The notes: generated by a model from the sequence alone, not told the origin. Shown: positions 6,655 through 13,820, counted from the stretch's first letter. The stretch: 15,505 bases of DNA from JANYCG01 sp031365665 (GCA_031365665.1 JANLYO010000138.1:1-15505), one strand, 5' to 3'. Made by a program: numbers and translations.

Positions 6655-6925
6655 TGGCTAAACGGCGCAGGGTTTTGTCTTGATCAGCATCGCTGGGCGC
6701 GTTGGTGCCAGCCCATTGCAGGGCTTTGCCCAAATCGGTGGCCGCGGCGGGAGCGTGGAGCCAGCGCTCGTTGTCGGGCACCACCGTAGCGGTGCGCACC
6801 AGCCACACGCCAGCGGCCTGTTCTTCAACCATCACCTGGCGGCCAGCAAACTGCTTGCCCAGTGAAATTTGGCCATTGGTGCCGACGATCCTGACGCTGA
6901 CGGCAGAAGTTGCTGCTTGCGGCAT
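6641..6925 (-). CDS. AbrB-fold-like antitoxin candidate
   Basis: The 94-residue protein opens with VSVRIVGTNGQISLGKQFAGRQVMVEE, a strand-turn-strand pattern like the swapped-hairpin AbrB/MazE DNA-binding domain (G-Q-I-x-L-x-K, then G-R-Q-V). A middle part VWLVRTATVVPDNERWL continues the small beta domain, and the last 40 residues are polar and Ala-rich, as expected for a toxin-binding tail. It comes first in the operon, as most type II antitoxins do. The ATG at 6925 is supported by AGGAA (6936-6932) 6 nt upstream. That same AGGAA is part of an inverted repeat, so the protein probably represses its own operon. The fold call is by eye; a database profile would be decisive. Confidence 0.65.
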   Translation of the reverse strand: MPQAATSAVSVRIVGTNGQISLGKQFAGRQVMVEEQAAGVWLVRTATVVPDNERWLHAPAAATDLGKALQWAGTNAPSDADQDKTLRRLANAKK

Positions 6926-6931
6926 ACTATT

Positions 6932-6954
6932 TTCCTAAAGTACTAAGTTAGGAA
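6932..6954. promoter_or_regulatory. Operator-like inverted repeat before the antitoxin-like gene
   Basis: Perfect 7-bp arms TTCCTAA (6932-6938) and TTAGGAA (6948-6954) flank a 9-nt spacer that contains the palindrome AGTACT (6939-6944). One arm covers the ribosome binding site of the antitoxin-like gene, 7 nt from its ATG. Such a site is where a type II antitoxin, or its complex with the toxin, would bind to shut off its own operon. Confidence 0.6.
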
Positions 6955-6963
6955 TATTTTAGT

Positions 6964-7074
6964 TCAAAAAGCCTGTATTGCCATTGCCAACTGCAGCGCC
7001 AGCCGGTTGTGCCGTTCTGCGGCGGAACAGAGCGCTTCATGCGCGAGGGCACGGATGTGATGCCGTGGTCTGGT
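6964..7074 (-). pseudogene. Decayed tail of an amidohydrolase, similar to the adjacent deaminase end
   Basis: On the minus strand a short open frame ends AERHNRLALQLAMAIQAF and stop (6966-6964). Its AERHNRLALQLA closely matches IEQHNRLAMQLAG, the very end of the neighbouring deaminase. At DNA level 6986-7011 matches 7181-7206 in 23 of 26 positions, 195 nt apart. No start, no metal-binding part and a stop at 7077-7075 are seen upstream, so this is a remnant of a partial tandem duplication or of a lost paralogue. The short length leaves room for chance. Confidence 0.35.
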
Positions 7075-7173
7075 TTATGAGTGTTTTCTTAAGTTTTTAC
7101 AAATCCGAAGTCATACTCCGAAATTGTAGAAACCTGCTCTGTACAAGGCCTCCCACGGGTTTTTCAGTTTGGA

Positions 7174-8604
7174 TTAACCCGCCAATTGCATGGCCAGCCG
7201 GTTGTGTTGCTCGATCAACGGCTCCAGTTCCAACGTCGCCAGTCGCCCTTCACGCACCACCACTTTCCCATTGACGATGGTGTAAGCCGCCTGGGCGCTG
7301 GCGCACAACATCAGGCTGCCCACCGGGTCGTGCACCGCGCCACCGGCGAAGCCCAGCGTGCGCAGGTCAAACAGCGCCAGGTCGGCGCAAATGCCAAGGG
7401 CGATGTGGCCAATGTCGCTGCGGCCCAGCACTTGGGCGCCGCCGCGTGTGGCGAGTTCGAGCGCGTCGCGCGCGGTCATCTCGGCGGGGCCGAGGTCGCA
7501 GCCGAAAAACGTTTGGGTTCCCGTGGCCGTGGCGCGCGTTTCAGGCGGCGCCATCGCGCGGCCCACACGGGCCAGCAGCAGGGCCTGGCGCGCTTCGTTC
7601 ACCATGTGCGCGGCGTCGTTGCTGGCGCAGCCGTCCACACCCAGGCCCACTGGCACACCGGCGTTGAGCATCTTGCGGATGGGCGCGATGCCCGAGGCCA
7701 GGCGCATGTTGCTGCATGGGCAATGCGCCACGCCGGTCTTGGATGCTGCGAACAATGAGATGCCCAGATCGTCGAGCTTCACACAATGCGCGTGCCACAC
7801 GTCGTGGCCCAGCCAGTCGAGGCTTTCGGCGTATTCGGCGGGGGTGCAGTTGAAACGTTCGCGGGTGTAGGCGATGTCGTGGTCGTTCTCGGCCAGGTGG
7901 GTGTGCAGGCGAACCTTGCGCAGGCGCGCGAGGCTGGCCGATTCACGCATCAAGTCACGGCTGACACTGAAAGGGGAACACGGCGCCAGCGCCACTTGCG
8001 TCATGCTGCCGTGGCTGGCGTCGTGGTACTTTTCGATGAGGCGCTGCGAATCTTTCAGGATGAAGTCTTCCGCCTCCACCAGGCTGTCGGGCGGCAGGCC
8101 GCCCTTGGACTGGCCCACACTCATGCTGCCGCGCGAGGCCGTGAAGCGCATGCCGATTTCGCGCGCGGCTTCAATGCTGTCGTCCAGCCGACAACCGTTG
8201 GAGAAGAGGTAAAGGTGGTCGCTGCTGGTGGTGCAGCCGCTCAGCAGCAGCTCGGCCATGGCGACTTGCGTGCTGACGTGGACCATCTCGGGCGTCAGCC
8301 CGCCCCAGACTGGGTACAGGCCGCGCAGCCAGCCAAACAGCTCGGCATTTTGCACAGCGGGAATCGCCCGCGTGAGCGACTGGAACATGTGGTGGTGGGT
8401 GTTGACCAGGCCGGGCGTGACCAAGTGGTGGCGCGCGTCGATCACCTCCTGGGCTTCGTCGCGCAACGCGGGTGGCAAGGCGGCGGCGGGGCCGACAAAC
8501 TCGACCAGATGGCCACGGATGAAGATGGACGCGTCTCGCAGCTCGGTGCGGGCTTCGTCCAATGTGGCGATGCACCGTGCGTTGTCGATCAGAAGCGTTG
8601 ACAT
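7174..8604 (-). CDS. 8-oxoguanine deaminase / atrazine-hydrolase-type amidohydrolase
   Basis: The 476-residue cytoplasmic protein belongs to the amidohydrolase superfamily, subgroup of 8-oxoguanine deaminase, TrzN and AtzB-like enzymes. The metal site is complete: NTHHH (His70, His72), HTHLAE (His236, Glu239), HAHC (His271/His273) and VDG (Asp324) in GVDGCASND. The full-length similarity to enzymes annotated as 8-oxoguanine deaminase, which turn 8-oxoguanine into urate and ammonia, makes this the best call, and the presence of puuD in the window fits because PuuD uses urate. Other purine or triazine ring deaminases of the same subgroup are possible. The ATG at 8604 is preferred over TTG 8607 just before it; no clear ribosome binding site is seen. 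It has its own promoter region upstream and no gene close enough downstream to be co-transcribed with certainty. Confidence 0.85.
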   Translation of the reverse strand: MSTLLIDNARCIATLDEARTELRDASIFIRGHLVEFVGPAAALPPALRDEAQEVIDARHHLVTPGLVNTHHHMFQSLTRAIPAVQNAELFGWLRGLYPVWGGLTPEMVHVSTQVAMAELLLSGCTTSSDHLYLFSNGCRLDDSIEAAREIGMRFTASRGSMSVGQSKGGLPPDSLVEAEDFILKDSQRLIEKYHDASHGSMTQVALAPCSPFSVSRDLMRESASLARLRKVRLHTHLAENDHDIAYTRERFNCTPAEYAESLDWLGHDVWHAHCVKLDDLGISLFAASKTGVAHCPCSNMRLASGIAPIRKMLNAGVPVGLGVDGCASNDAAHMVNEARQALLLARVGRAMAPPETRATATGTQTFFGCDLGPAEMTARDALELATRGGAQVLGRSDIGHIALGICADLALFDLRTLGFAGGAVHDPVGSLMLCASAQAAYTIVNGKVVVREGRLATLELEPLIEQHNRLAMQLAG

Positions 8605-8677
8605 CAATTTGAGTGCTATAAAAAATATATCTTACTATCTATATTTCACGTGGCCTGTGGCCTTATATTATAAAAAA

Positions 8678-8705
8678 ATGTTATTTGCAAGGTGAAAATT
8701 GTCAA
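8678..8705 (-). promoter_or_regulatory. Candidate sigma-70 promoter of the deaminase gene
   Basis: On the minus strand TTGACA (8705-8700, perfect -35) and TAACAT (8683-8678, 4 of 6 matches to -10) are 16 nt apart. They lie in a strongly AT-rich stretch some 75 nt upstream of the deaminase start. Downstream of it is a tandem GTGGCCT pair (8650-8663) in the untranslated leader. Confidence 0.5.
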
Positions 8706-8731
8706 ATAATTAATACCCATGTTAACTGACT

Positions 8732-8746
8732 TGTGACCTGGTCACA
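8732..8746. promoter_or_regulatory. 15-bp palindrome between Bug protein and deaminase genes
   Basis: TGTGACC and GGTCACA form perfect 7-bp arms around one base. The site lies about 27 nt upstream of the candidate -35 of the deaminase promoter and 33 nt past the Bug gene stop. No T-run follows, so it is better read as a binding site for a dimeric regulator, possibly an activator of the deaminase gene, than as a terminator. Confidence 0.4.
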
Positions 8747-8779
8747 CTGCACTTCACACCGCAAATTATGCGGCCCTTG

Positions 8780-9760
8780 TCAGTCTGCCGTGATGCCGGC
8801 CGCCTTGATGGTTTTGGCCCAGAACTCGGTGTCTTTTTGCACCAGCGCATCCAGCGCAGCGGGCGGCAGGTAACGCAGCTCGATGCCTGCTGTATCGGCA
8901 CGGGTTTTGGTTTCTGGCAATTCCAGCGCAGCCTTGATCTGGCCCGAGAGCTTGGCCACCACATCCGGCGGCGTGCCAGCGGGTGCGAAGATGCCGACCC
9001 AGGCTTCGAGCTCAAACCCTTTCATGCCGGCTTCTGACGTGGTCGGCACATTGGGCATGCTGGGGTGGCGCGTTTTGCTGGTGACAGCCAGGCCCTTGAG
9101 TTTGCCGGCCTGCACGTGGCCCATCACCGAAGGCGGCGTGGTGATGAACACCTGCACCTGGCCCGAGAGCACGTCTTGCACGGCGGGGCCGGAGCCGCGG
9201 TAGGGAATGTGTACGATGCTGCTTTGCGTCTGCTGCTTGAACATCTCGGTGCCGATGTGCGAAAGTGAACCGTTGCCCTGCGAGGCGTAGCTGAGTTTGC
9301 CTGGGTTCTTTTTCACGAAACTGGTGAACTCGGCCAGGTTGTTTGCAGGCACCGAGGGATGGATGGCGATCACATTGGTGGCCACGGTGATGAGTGCCAC
9401 GGGCGCAAAGTCTTTCTGCGTCCAGGGCAGTTTGGGGCTCAGGTTGGGGTTGCCGACGTGGTAGGCCGAATACGAGTTGAGCAGGGTGTAGCCGTCAGGG
9501 TTGGCACGGGCCGCAAACTGGTAGGCCACGTTGCCGCTGCCGCCGCCTTTGTTGTCGATCACCACTGCTTGGCCGACCACTTTGGCCAGCGAGTCTGAGA
9601 GGATGCGCGCCGATGCATCGACAAACCCCCCCGGCGGGTTGGGCACCACCAGGGTGATGGGTTTGGCCGGGTAGTTTTGCGCGAAGCCGGCGACGCCGGC
9701 CAGGCCAAGCACGGCGGCGGCGAGCAGGGTTTTGAGGCGGGGGGTGTTCGTGGTTTGCAT
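8780..9760 (-). CDS. Bug-family (TctC) periplasmic solute-binding protein
   Basis: The 326-residue protein has a Sec signal peptide (hydrophobic residues about 11-26, likely cut after GFA27) and the Bug fold: YPAKPITLVVPNPPGGFVDASAR at the start of the mature part, the usual cue for the carboxylate-binding loop, then GSGPAVQDVLSGQVQVF and PNVPTTSEAGMKGFELEAWVG. These proteins bind carboxylates or aromatic acids in the periplasm, sometimes for TctAB transporters; no tctA or tctB is in the window, as is common for the many orphan Bug genes of Burkholderiales. It begins 23 nt after the maleate isomerase gene on the same strand, so maleate or a related dicarboxylate is a fair guess for the ligand. 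No good ribosome binding site is seen before the ATG. Confidence 0.9.
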   Translation of the reverse strand: MQTTNTPRLKTLLAAAVLGLAGVAGFAQNYPAKPITLVVPNPPGGFVDASARILSDSLAKVVGQAVVIDNKGGGSGNVAYQFAARANPDGYTLLNSYSAYHVGNPNLSPKLPWTQKDFAPVALITVATNVIAIHPSVPANNLAEFTSFVKKNPGKLSYASQGNGSLSHIGTEMFKQQTQSSIVHIPYRGSGPAVQDVLSGQVQVFITTPPSVMGHVQAGKLKGLAVTSKTRHPSMPNVPTTSEAGMKGFELEAWVGIFAPAGTPPDVVAKLSGQIKAALELPETKTRADTAGIELRYLPPAALDALVQKDTEFWAKTIKAAGITAD

Positions 9761-9783
9761 GGGGGTAGTTTCGCAGGTTCAGG

Positions 9784-10542
9784 TCAATATTTTCCAGACA
9801 ACAAGGCGCCCGCGCCCGGCACGCGCCGCTCCAGCCCCAGGCTTTTGAGCAGCGACCAGGTCGTGCACACGGCGCTGGAGACCACGGGCAGGCCGCTGGC
9901 CGCCTCGATCAATTCAATCGACGCCAGTGAGGGCATTTGCACGCAGGCCGAGGCCACGATCACGTCGGCCCCTGTCACGTCGAGCTGTTTCCAGAGTTCC
10001 GCCGGGGCTTTGGGGTCGCGCGCGCCCACGGCCAGGTTGTCGTGGATTTCCAGCGACACACTGTCCAGTACTTCGATGCCTTCGTTTTCGATGTAGTCGA
10101 TGACCAGCTTCGTCAGCGGCTTCATATAAGGCGCCACGATGGCAATCTTTTTGGCCCCCATCGCCTGCAAACCTTCGACCAAGGCGCCTGCGCTGGTGAT
10201 GACGGGCGTGGGTGCGCCATTGGCCACCGTCACCTCATGCAGGCGGCGCTGGGATTCGCGGTGGTAGCCCTGGCCCATGCTCATGATGGCGACCAGGCAG
10301 GCATAACCCATCGCGTCCATGCGTGCGTCCGACAGCTCCAGCGCGCAGCGGTCGGAGTCTTTGTCCATCGCGGCCAGCTCGTCTTGGGTGACGGACTTCA
10401 TGCGCATGCGGCTGGAGTGGAAGGTGAAACGCTCGGGCAGCACCTGCTCGCGCCAGCGCAACATGGCCGGGATTTCAGTCTCCATGGTGGTGTTGGAGCT
10501 TGGCACGATCAGGCCGACGCGGTAACTGGTTTTGTTGGTCAT
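9784..10542 (-). CDS. Maleate isomerase (maleate cis-trans isomerase, NicE-like)
   Basis: The 252-residue protein is of the Asp/Glu racemase superfamily and closely follows known maleate isomerases along its length: VGLIVPSSNTTMETEIPAM at the N-terminus, FTFHSSRMRMK, GYACLVAIMSMG, and SACVQM. The two catalytic cysteines expected for the family fall at Cys82 and Cys200, the positions I recall for NicE of Pseudomonas putida. The enzyme converts maleate to fumarate without a cofactor, the last step of nicotinate and some gentisate-type routes. The ATG at 10542 gives exactly the family start; the frame is open upstream to 10626 but runs through the regulator binding region. It is followed by a Bug gene and diverges from a LysR regulator that probably controls it. 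Other nic genes are not in the window. Confidence 0.92.
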   Translation of the reverse strand: MTNKTSYRVGLIVPSSNTTMETEIPAMLRWREQVLPERFTFHSSRMRMKSVTQDELAAMDKDSDRCALELSDARMDAMGYACLVAIMSMGQGYHRESQRRLHEVTVANGAPTPVITSAGALVEGLQAMGAKKIAIVAPYMKPLTKLVIDYIENEGIEVLDSVSLEIHDNLAVGARDPKAPAELWKQLDVTGADVIVASACVQMPSLASIELIEAASGLPVVSSAVCTTWSLLKSLGLERRVPGAGALLSGKY

Positions 10543-10595
10543 GGAATTGCCCGTTGAATCCCCGTCTTTTCTGGCTTTCAGGGCGTTGCCGGGCC

Positions 10596-10620
10596 GTATT
10601 GTTGACCCTATCATCAATAC
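10596..10620. promoter_or_regulatory. LysR-type operator dyad between maleate isomerase and lysR
   Basis: GTATTGTTGA (10596-10605) and TCATCAATAC (10611-10620) are inverted copies with one mismatch around CCCTA. This has the size and T-N11-A style of a LysR recognition site and lies in the 143-nt gap between the divergent genes, where such regulators bind. A TTGACC (10602-10607) within it could be the -35 of the lysR promoter, which would give autorepression. Confidence 0.65.
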
Positions 10621-10685
10621 CCACAAATACTATTTCGAGATTGACTCATACTGGATCAAGATGGGTTGACCGGCCAGGAGGCAGC

Positions 10686-11654
10686 ATGGAATTGCGACAG
10701 TTACGTTATTTTGCAGCGCTGGCTGTGGATTTGAGTTTTACCAAAGCCGCGAAAAACCTGCACGTCTCGCAGCCACCTTTGAGTTTCCAGATTGCGCAGC
10801 TTGAAGAAGAGCTGGGCGCACGTCTGTTTGACCGCACCAGCCGCAGCGTGGCCCTCACCGAGGCGGGCAAGGCCCTTGTGCCGCATGCCAAGGCGATCCT
10901 GGCGCGTATTGAAGAGGCGCGCGGCCACGTCGCACGCGTGGCCAGCGGGCTGGAGGGGCGCGTGCAGATTGGGCTGGCGGGGTCTCACTTCATGGGGCCG
11001 TTTCCGAAATTCATCAGCGCATTCAGGCAAATGCGGCCGAAGGTCGAAATCGCGCTGCACGAGATGAAACCCAGCGACCATCTGCATGCCCTGCGTGACG
11101 ACCGGCTTGATATTTGCCTGTCGCGCTCGCCCGCGCAAGATGCGCAGGTGAGCGCTGCCCTGTTGTGGCGAGACCCGGTGGTGGCCGCCTTGCCGCCTGG
11201 CCACCGCCTGGCCAAGCGCAACCGCATTAGCCTGGCGGATCTGCGCAATGAAGACTTTGTGCTTTTGCAGCATGACTCCTCGGCCTTTGCCAAGCGCCTG
11301 TTTGACGCCTGCCTGCGTGAAGGCTTTTCACCGCGCATCGTGCAGCAGGTGGTGGAGATTCCGGCGGCGCTGAACCTGGTCGCCGCCGGCCTGGGCGTGA
11401 CACTGGTGCCCGCCTCGATGGCGCTCCTGCGCAAAGACGCCATCCAGCTGTGCACGCTGACGCAATCCCAAATCTCGATCAGCCCGGCACAGGCCAAAAA
11501 TGCGAAAGACGGCGCCCCGCAGGCGCCCGCAGCACCTGCGGAGAAGCTCAATGGCGATGTCTACGTGTTGTGGCGCGCCAACGACTCCAACCCCGCCGTG
11601 GCGGAATTCAGGAAGTCTTTGCTCTCTTGGGCGCACGAGCAGGTGGTTGAGTGA
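10686..11654 (+). CDS. LysR-family transcriptional regulator
   Basis: The 322-residue protein has the N-terminal winged helix-turn-helix of LysR regulators: MELRQLRYFAALAVDLSFTKAA, LHVSQPPLSFQIAQLEEELG as the recognition helix and linker, and LFDRTSRSVALTEAG closing it by residue 61. A two-lobed inducer-binding domain follows (VQIGLAGS, DICLSRSP, VVAALPPGH, VAAGLGVTLVPAS). Near the C-terminus is a roughly 35-residue Ala/Pro/Lys-rich insertion (about 267-300) not usual for the family. The ATG at 10686 has a strong AGGAGG (10676-10681) 4 nt upstream; the longer open frame from 10500 is rejected. It diverges from the maleate isomerase and precedes the tartrate dehydrogenase, so it probably controls one or both in response to a dicarboxylate such as maleate, D-malate or tartrate. 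The inducer is inference. Confidence 0.92.
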   Translation: MELRQLRYFAALAVDLSFTKAAKNLHVSQPPLSFQIAQLEEELGARLFDRTSRSVALTEAGKALVPHAKAILARIEEARGHVARVASGLEGRVQIGLAGSHFMGPFPKFISAFRQMRPKVEIALHEMKPSDHLHALRDDRLDICLSRSPAQDAQVSAALLWRDPVVAALPPGHRLAKRNRISLADLRNEDFVLLQHDSSAFAKRLFDACLREGFSPRIVQQVVEIPAALNLVAAGLGVTLVPASMALLRKDAIQLCTLTQSQISISPAQAKNAKDGAPQAPAAPAEKLNGDVYVLWRANDSNPAVAEFRKSLLSWAHEQVVE

Positions 11655-11719
11655 TTTGGGAATGGAGTGGCTTGGGTTGACGGGCAGCTGCAAGGCGCTT
11701 GGGCTTAAACTCATCGCCC

Positions 11720-12805
11720 ATGAAAGCCCCTCCAGTAAAAACCTACCATTTGGCCTGCATCCCAGGTGACGGCATCGGCAAAGAAGTCATTCCCGCCGGG
11801 CAAACCGTTTTGCAGGCGCTGGCGGCTGGCAGCCAAAGCTTCCGCTTCGAATTCGAAAGCTTCGGCTGGGGCGGTGATTGGTACCGCGCACACGGCGAGA
11901 TGATGCCGCAGAACGGCTTGGAGGCACTGCGCGGCAAAGATGCGATTTTGTTTGGCTCGGCGGGCGACCCGCACATCCCCGACCACATCACGCTGTGGGG
12001 CCTGCGGCTCAAAATTTGCCAGGGTTTTGACCAATACGCCAACGTGCGCCCCACGCGCATCCTGCCCGGCATCGACGCGCCTTTGAAACGTTGCAAACCC
12101 GAGGATCTCAATTGGGTCATCGTGCGTGAAAACTCCGAGGGTGAATACGCGGGTGTCGGCGGGCGCGCGCACCAGGGCCATCCGATTGAAGTCGCCACCG
12201 ACATGAGCATCATGACCCGCGCGGGTGTGGAGCGCATCATGCGTTTCGCCTTCAAACTGGCGCAGTCGCGGCCCCGTAAATTCCTCACCGTGGTCACCAA
12301 GTCAAACGCCCAGCGCCATGCCATGGTGATGTGGGATGAGATCGCTGTGCAAATCAGCAAAGAGTTCCCGGACGTGGCCTGGGACAAAGAACTGGTAGAC
12401 GCCATGACCGCCCGCATGGTCAACAAACCCGCGACCATCGACACCGTGGTGGCCACCAATTTGCACGCCGATGTGCTCTCAGACCTGGCCGCCGCGCTGG
12501 CGGGCAGCTTAGGGATAGCGCCCACCGGCAACATCGACCCCGAGAGGCGTTACCCCAGCATGTTCGAGCCGATCCACGGCTCGGCCTTCGACATCATGGG
12601 CAAAGGCCTGGCCAACCCCGTCGGCACATTTTGGAGCTGCGTCATGCTGCTGGAGCACCTGGGTGAAACGGCTGCGGCTGCCAAACTGATGGCGGTCATT
12701 GAAAAAGTGACGGCGGATGTGCGCTTGCACACCGGCGACTTGGGCGGCAAAGCGACGACTGCGCAGGTGACACAGGCCGTGTGTGAGGCGCTTGCAGCGG
12801 CCTGA
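11720..12805 (+). CDS. Tartrate dehydrogenase / D-malate dehydrogenase (decarboxylating)
   Basis: The 361-residue protein is of the isocitrate/isopropylmalate dehydrogenase family, in the TtuC/DmlA branch (tartrate, D-malate). It shows IPGDGIGKEV (14-23), an arginine-rich substrate site with YANVRPTR (Arg110), VRENSEGEYAG (Arg136), TKSN (Lys194), ELVDAM (Asp227), HADVLSDL (Asp251, Asp255) for the metal, and GSLGIAPTGNIDP and EPIHGSA for NAD. It oxidises D-malate to pyruvate and CO2, or tartrate to oxaloglycolate or glycerate, with NAD and Mg or Mn in the cytoplasm. Length is normal. ATG 11720 fits the family start; TTG 11699 is an in-frame alternative, and no clear ribosome binding site is present. 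It lies 65 nt after lysR and 31 nt before a Bug gene. Which substrate it prefers cannot be read from the sequence. Confidence 0.88.
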   Translation: MKAPPVKTYHLACIPGDGIGKEVIPAGQTVLQALAAGSQSFRFEFESFGWGGDWYRAHGEMMPQNGLEALRGKDAILFGSAGDPHIPDHITLWGLRLKICQGFDQYANVRPTRILPGIDAPLKRCKPEDLNWVIVRENSEGEYAGVGGRAHQGHPIEVATDMSIMTRAGVERIMRFAFKLAQSRPRKFLTVVTKSNAQRHAMVMWDEIAVQISKEFPDVAWDKELVDAMTARMVNKPATIDTVVATNLHADVLSDLAAALAGSLGIAPTGNIDPERRYPSMFEPIHGSAFDIMGKGLANPVGTFWSCVMLLEHLGETAAAAKLMAVIEKVTADVRLHTGDLGGKATTAQVTQAVCEALAAA

Positions 12806-12836
12806 AAAATTCACCCCCACACAACCGGAGATACGA

Positions 12837-13820
12837 ATGAAACGATTGCTGACTGCGGCGGCCACGGTATCGGTCTTGGGCCTTTTGCCCTTGCTTGCAT
12901 TGGCCCAGGCCACTTCGACGGGCTCAGGACAGGCCTGCCCCGACAAAAACGTCCAGTATTTCCAGGCCTTTCCGCCTGGTGGTGAGTCTGATCTTTCCGC
13001 CCGCCACCAGCAAATGGTGCTGAAGAAAAAATGTGCGGCGATTGAGACCATCATCCAGTACAAGGCTGGCGCTGGTGGCGCGCTGATGTGGAGCCAGATG
13101 AACCAGTTGCCCGGCGACGGCGTGAACATCGTTGGCGTGAACCTGCCGCACATCGTTTTCCAGCCGATTGAAGGCCAGGTGCAGTACAAGACGGCCGACA
13201 TCACGCCCGTCTTCTGGTTCCACTACACGCCCGACATCCTGGTGGTGCCCGAGCAAAGCCCCATCAGGACTTTTGCCGACTTCATCAAGGCCGCCAAAGC
13301 CAGCCCTGGCAAACTGAGCCTGGGCGGCAGTGGACAAAACTCTGCCAACCATGCGGCGCATGAACGCCTGAACGCGGCCTTTGACGTGAAGACAATCTAC
13401 GTGCCCTTCAAGGGCACCGGCGACATGGCCACCTCGGTCATGGGCGCGCAGGTCGATGGCGCGATGACCTACACCGCCTTTGCCATCAACAACAAAACCC
13501 GCATCCGCCCGCTGGCCGTGGCCATGGAAAAGCGCCACCCGCTGATGCCCGACGTGCCCACCTTCAAGGAGCTGGGTGTGAACTGGGTAGACGGTGCCTA
13601 CCGTGGCATTGGCGTGCCCAAATCAACCCCGCCCGAAGCCCGCAAACGCATCTCCGACATGTGGATGGCGCTGAACAACGACCCCGAGATGAAAGAACTG
13701 GCGGCCAAAAGCGGCTTTGAACTGGTGAACGTGGGTGTCAACGAGATGGAGGCCTTTATGGCGGACAAGATCAAGCTCTACACCGAAGGCGCGGCGCGCC
13801 TGGGCTTGGGGAAGAAGTAG
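12837..13820 (+). CDS. Divergent Bug-family (TctC) solute-binding protein
   Basis: The 327-residue protein has a signal peptide (MKRLL, hydrophobic to about 22, cut near ALA23) and a Bug fold: FQAFPPGGESDLSAR, IIQYKAGAGGALMW, TFADFIKAAKASPGKLSLGGSG, GTGDMATSVMGAQVDGA and MPDVPTFKELGVNW. It differs from the usual form by the NVQYFQAFPPGGESDLSARHQQ start in place of the KPI-VVP-GG pattern, and by Cys34 and Cys66, which could form a disulphide. The ATG at 12837 has GGAG 6 nt upstream. It starts 31 nt after the tartrate/D-malate dehydrogenase and is probably in the same transcript, so a hydroxydicarboxylate is a reasonable ligand guess. No TctA or TctB gene follows; the next gene runs the other way. 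Confidence 0.88.
   Translation: MKRLLTAAATVSVLGLLPLLALAQATSTGSGQACPDKNVQYFQAFPPGGESDLSARHQQMVLKKKCAAIETIIQYKAGAGGALMWSQMNQLPGDGVNIVGVNLPHIVFQPIEGQVQYKTADITPVFWFHYTPDILVVPEQSPIRTFADFIKAAKASPGKLSLGGSGQNSANHAAHERLNAAFDVKTIYVPFKGTGDMATSVMGAQVDGAMTYTAFAINNKTRIRPLAVAMEKRHPLMPDVPTFKELGVNWVDGAYRGIGVPKSTPPEARKRISDMWMALNNDPEMKELAAKSGFELVNVGVNEMEAFMADKIKLYTEGAARLGLGKK

Noticed and set aside
7786..8601. 271-codon open frame on the plus strand opposite the deaminase
   Set aside because: It mirrors the third-codon GC bias of the deaminase on the other strand, lacks any domain pattern and is rich in Gly, Val, Ala and Gln typical of antisense frames.
10500..10685. Longer start for the LysR regulator
   Set aside because: It would run through the operator region and the maleate isomerase start; ATG 10686 has AGGAGG and the family N-terminus MELRQLRYF.
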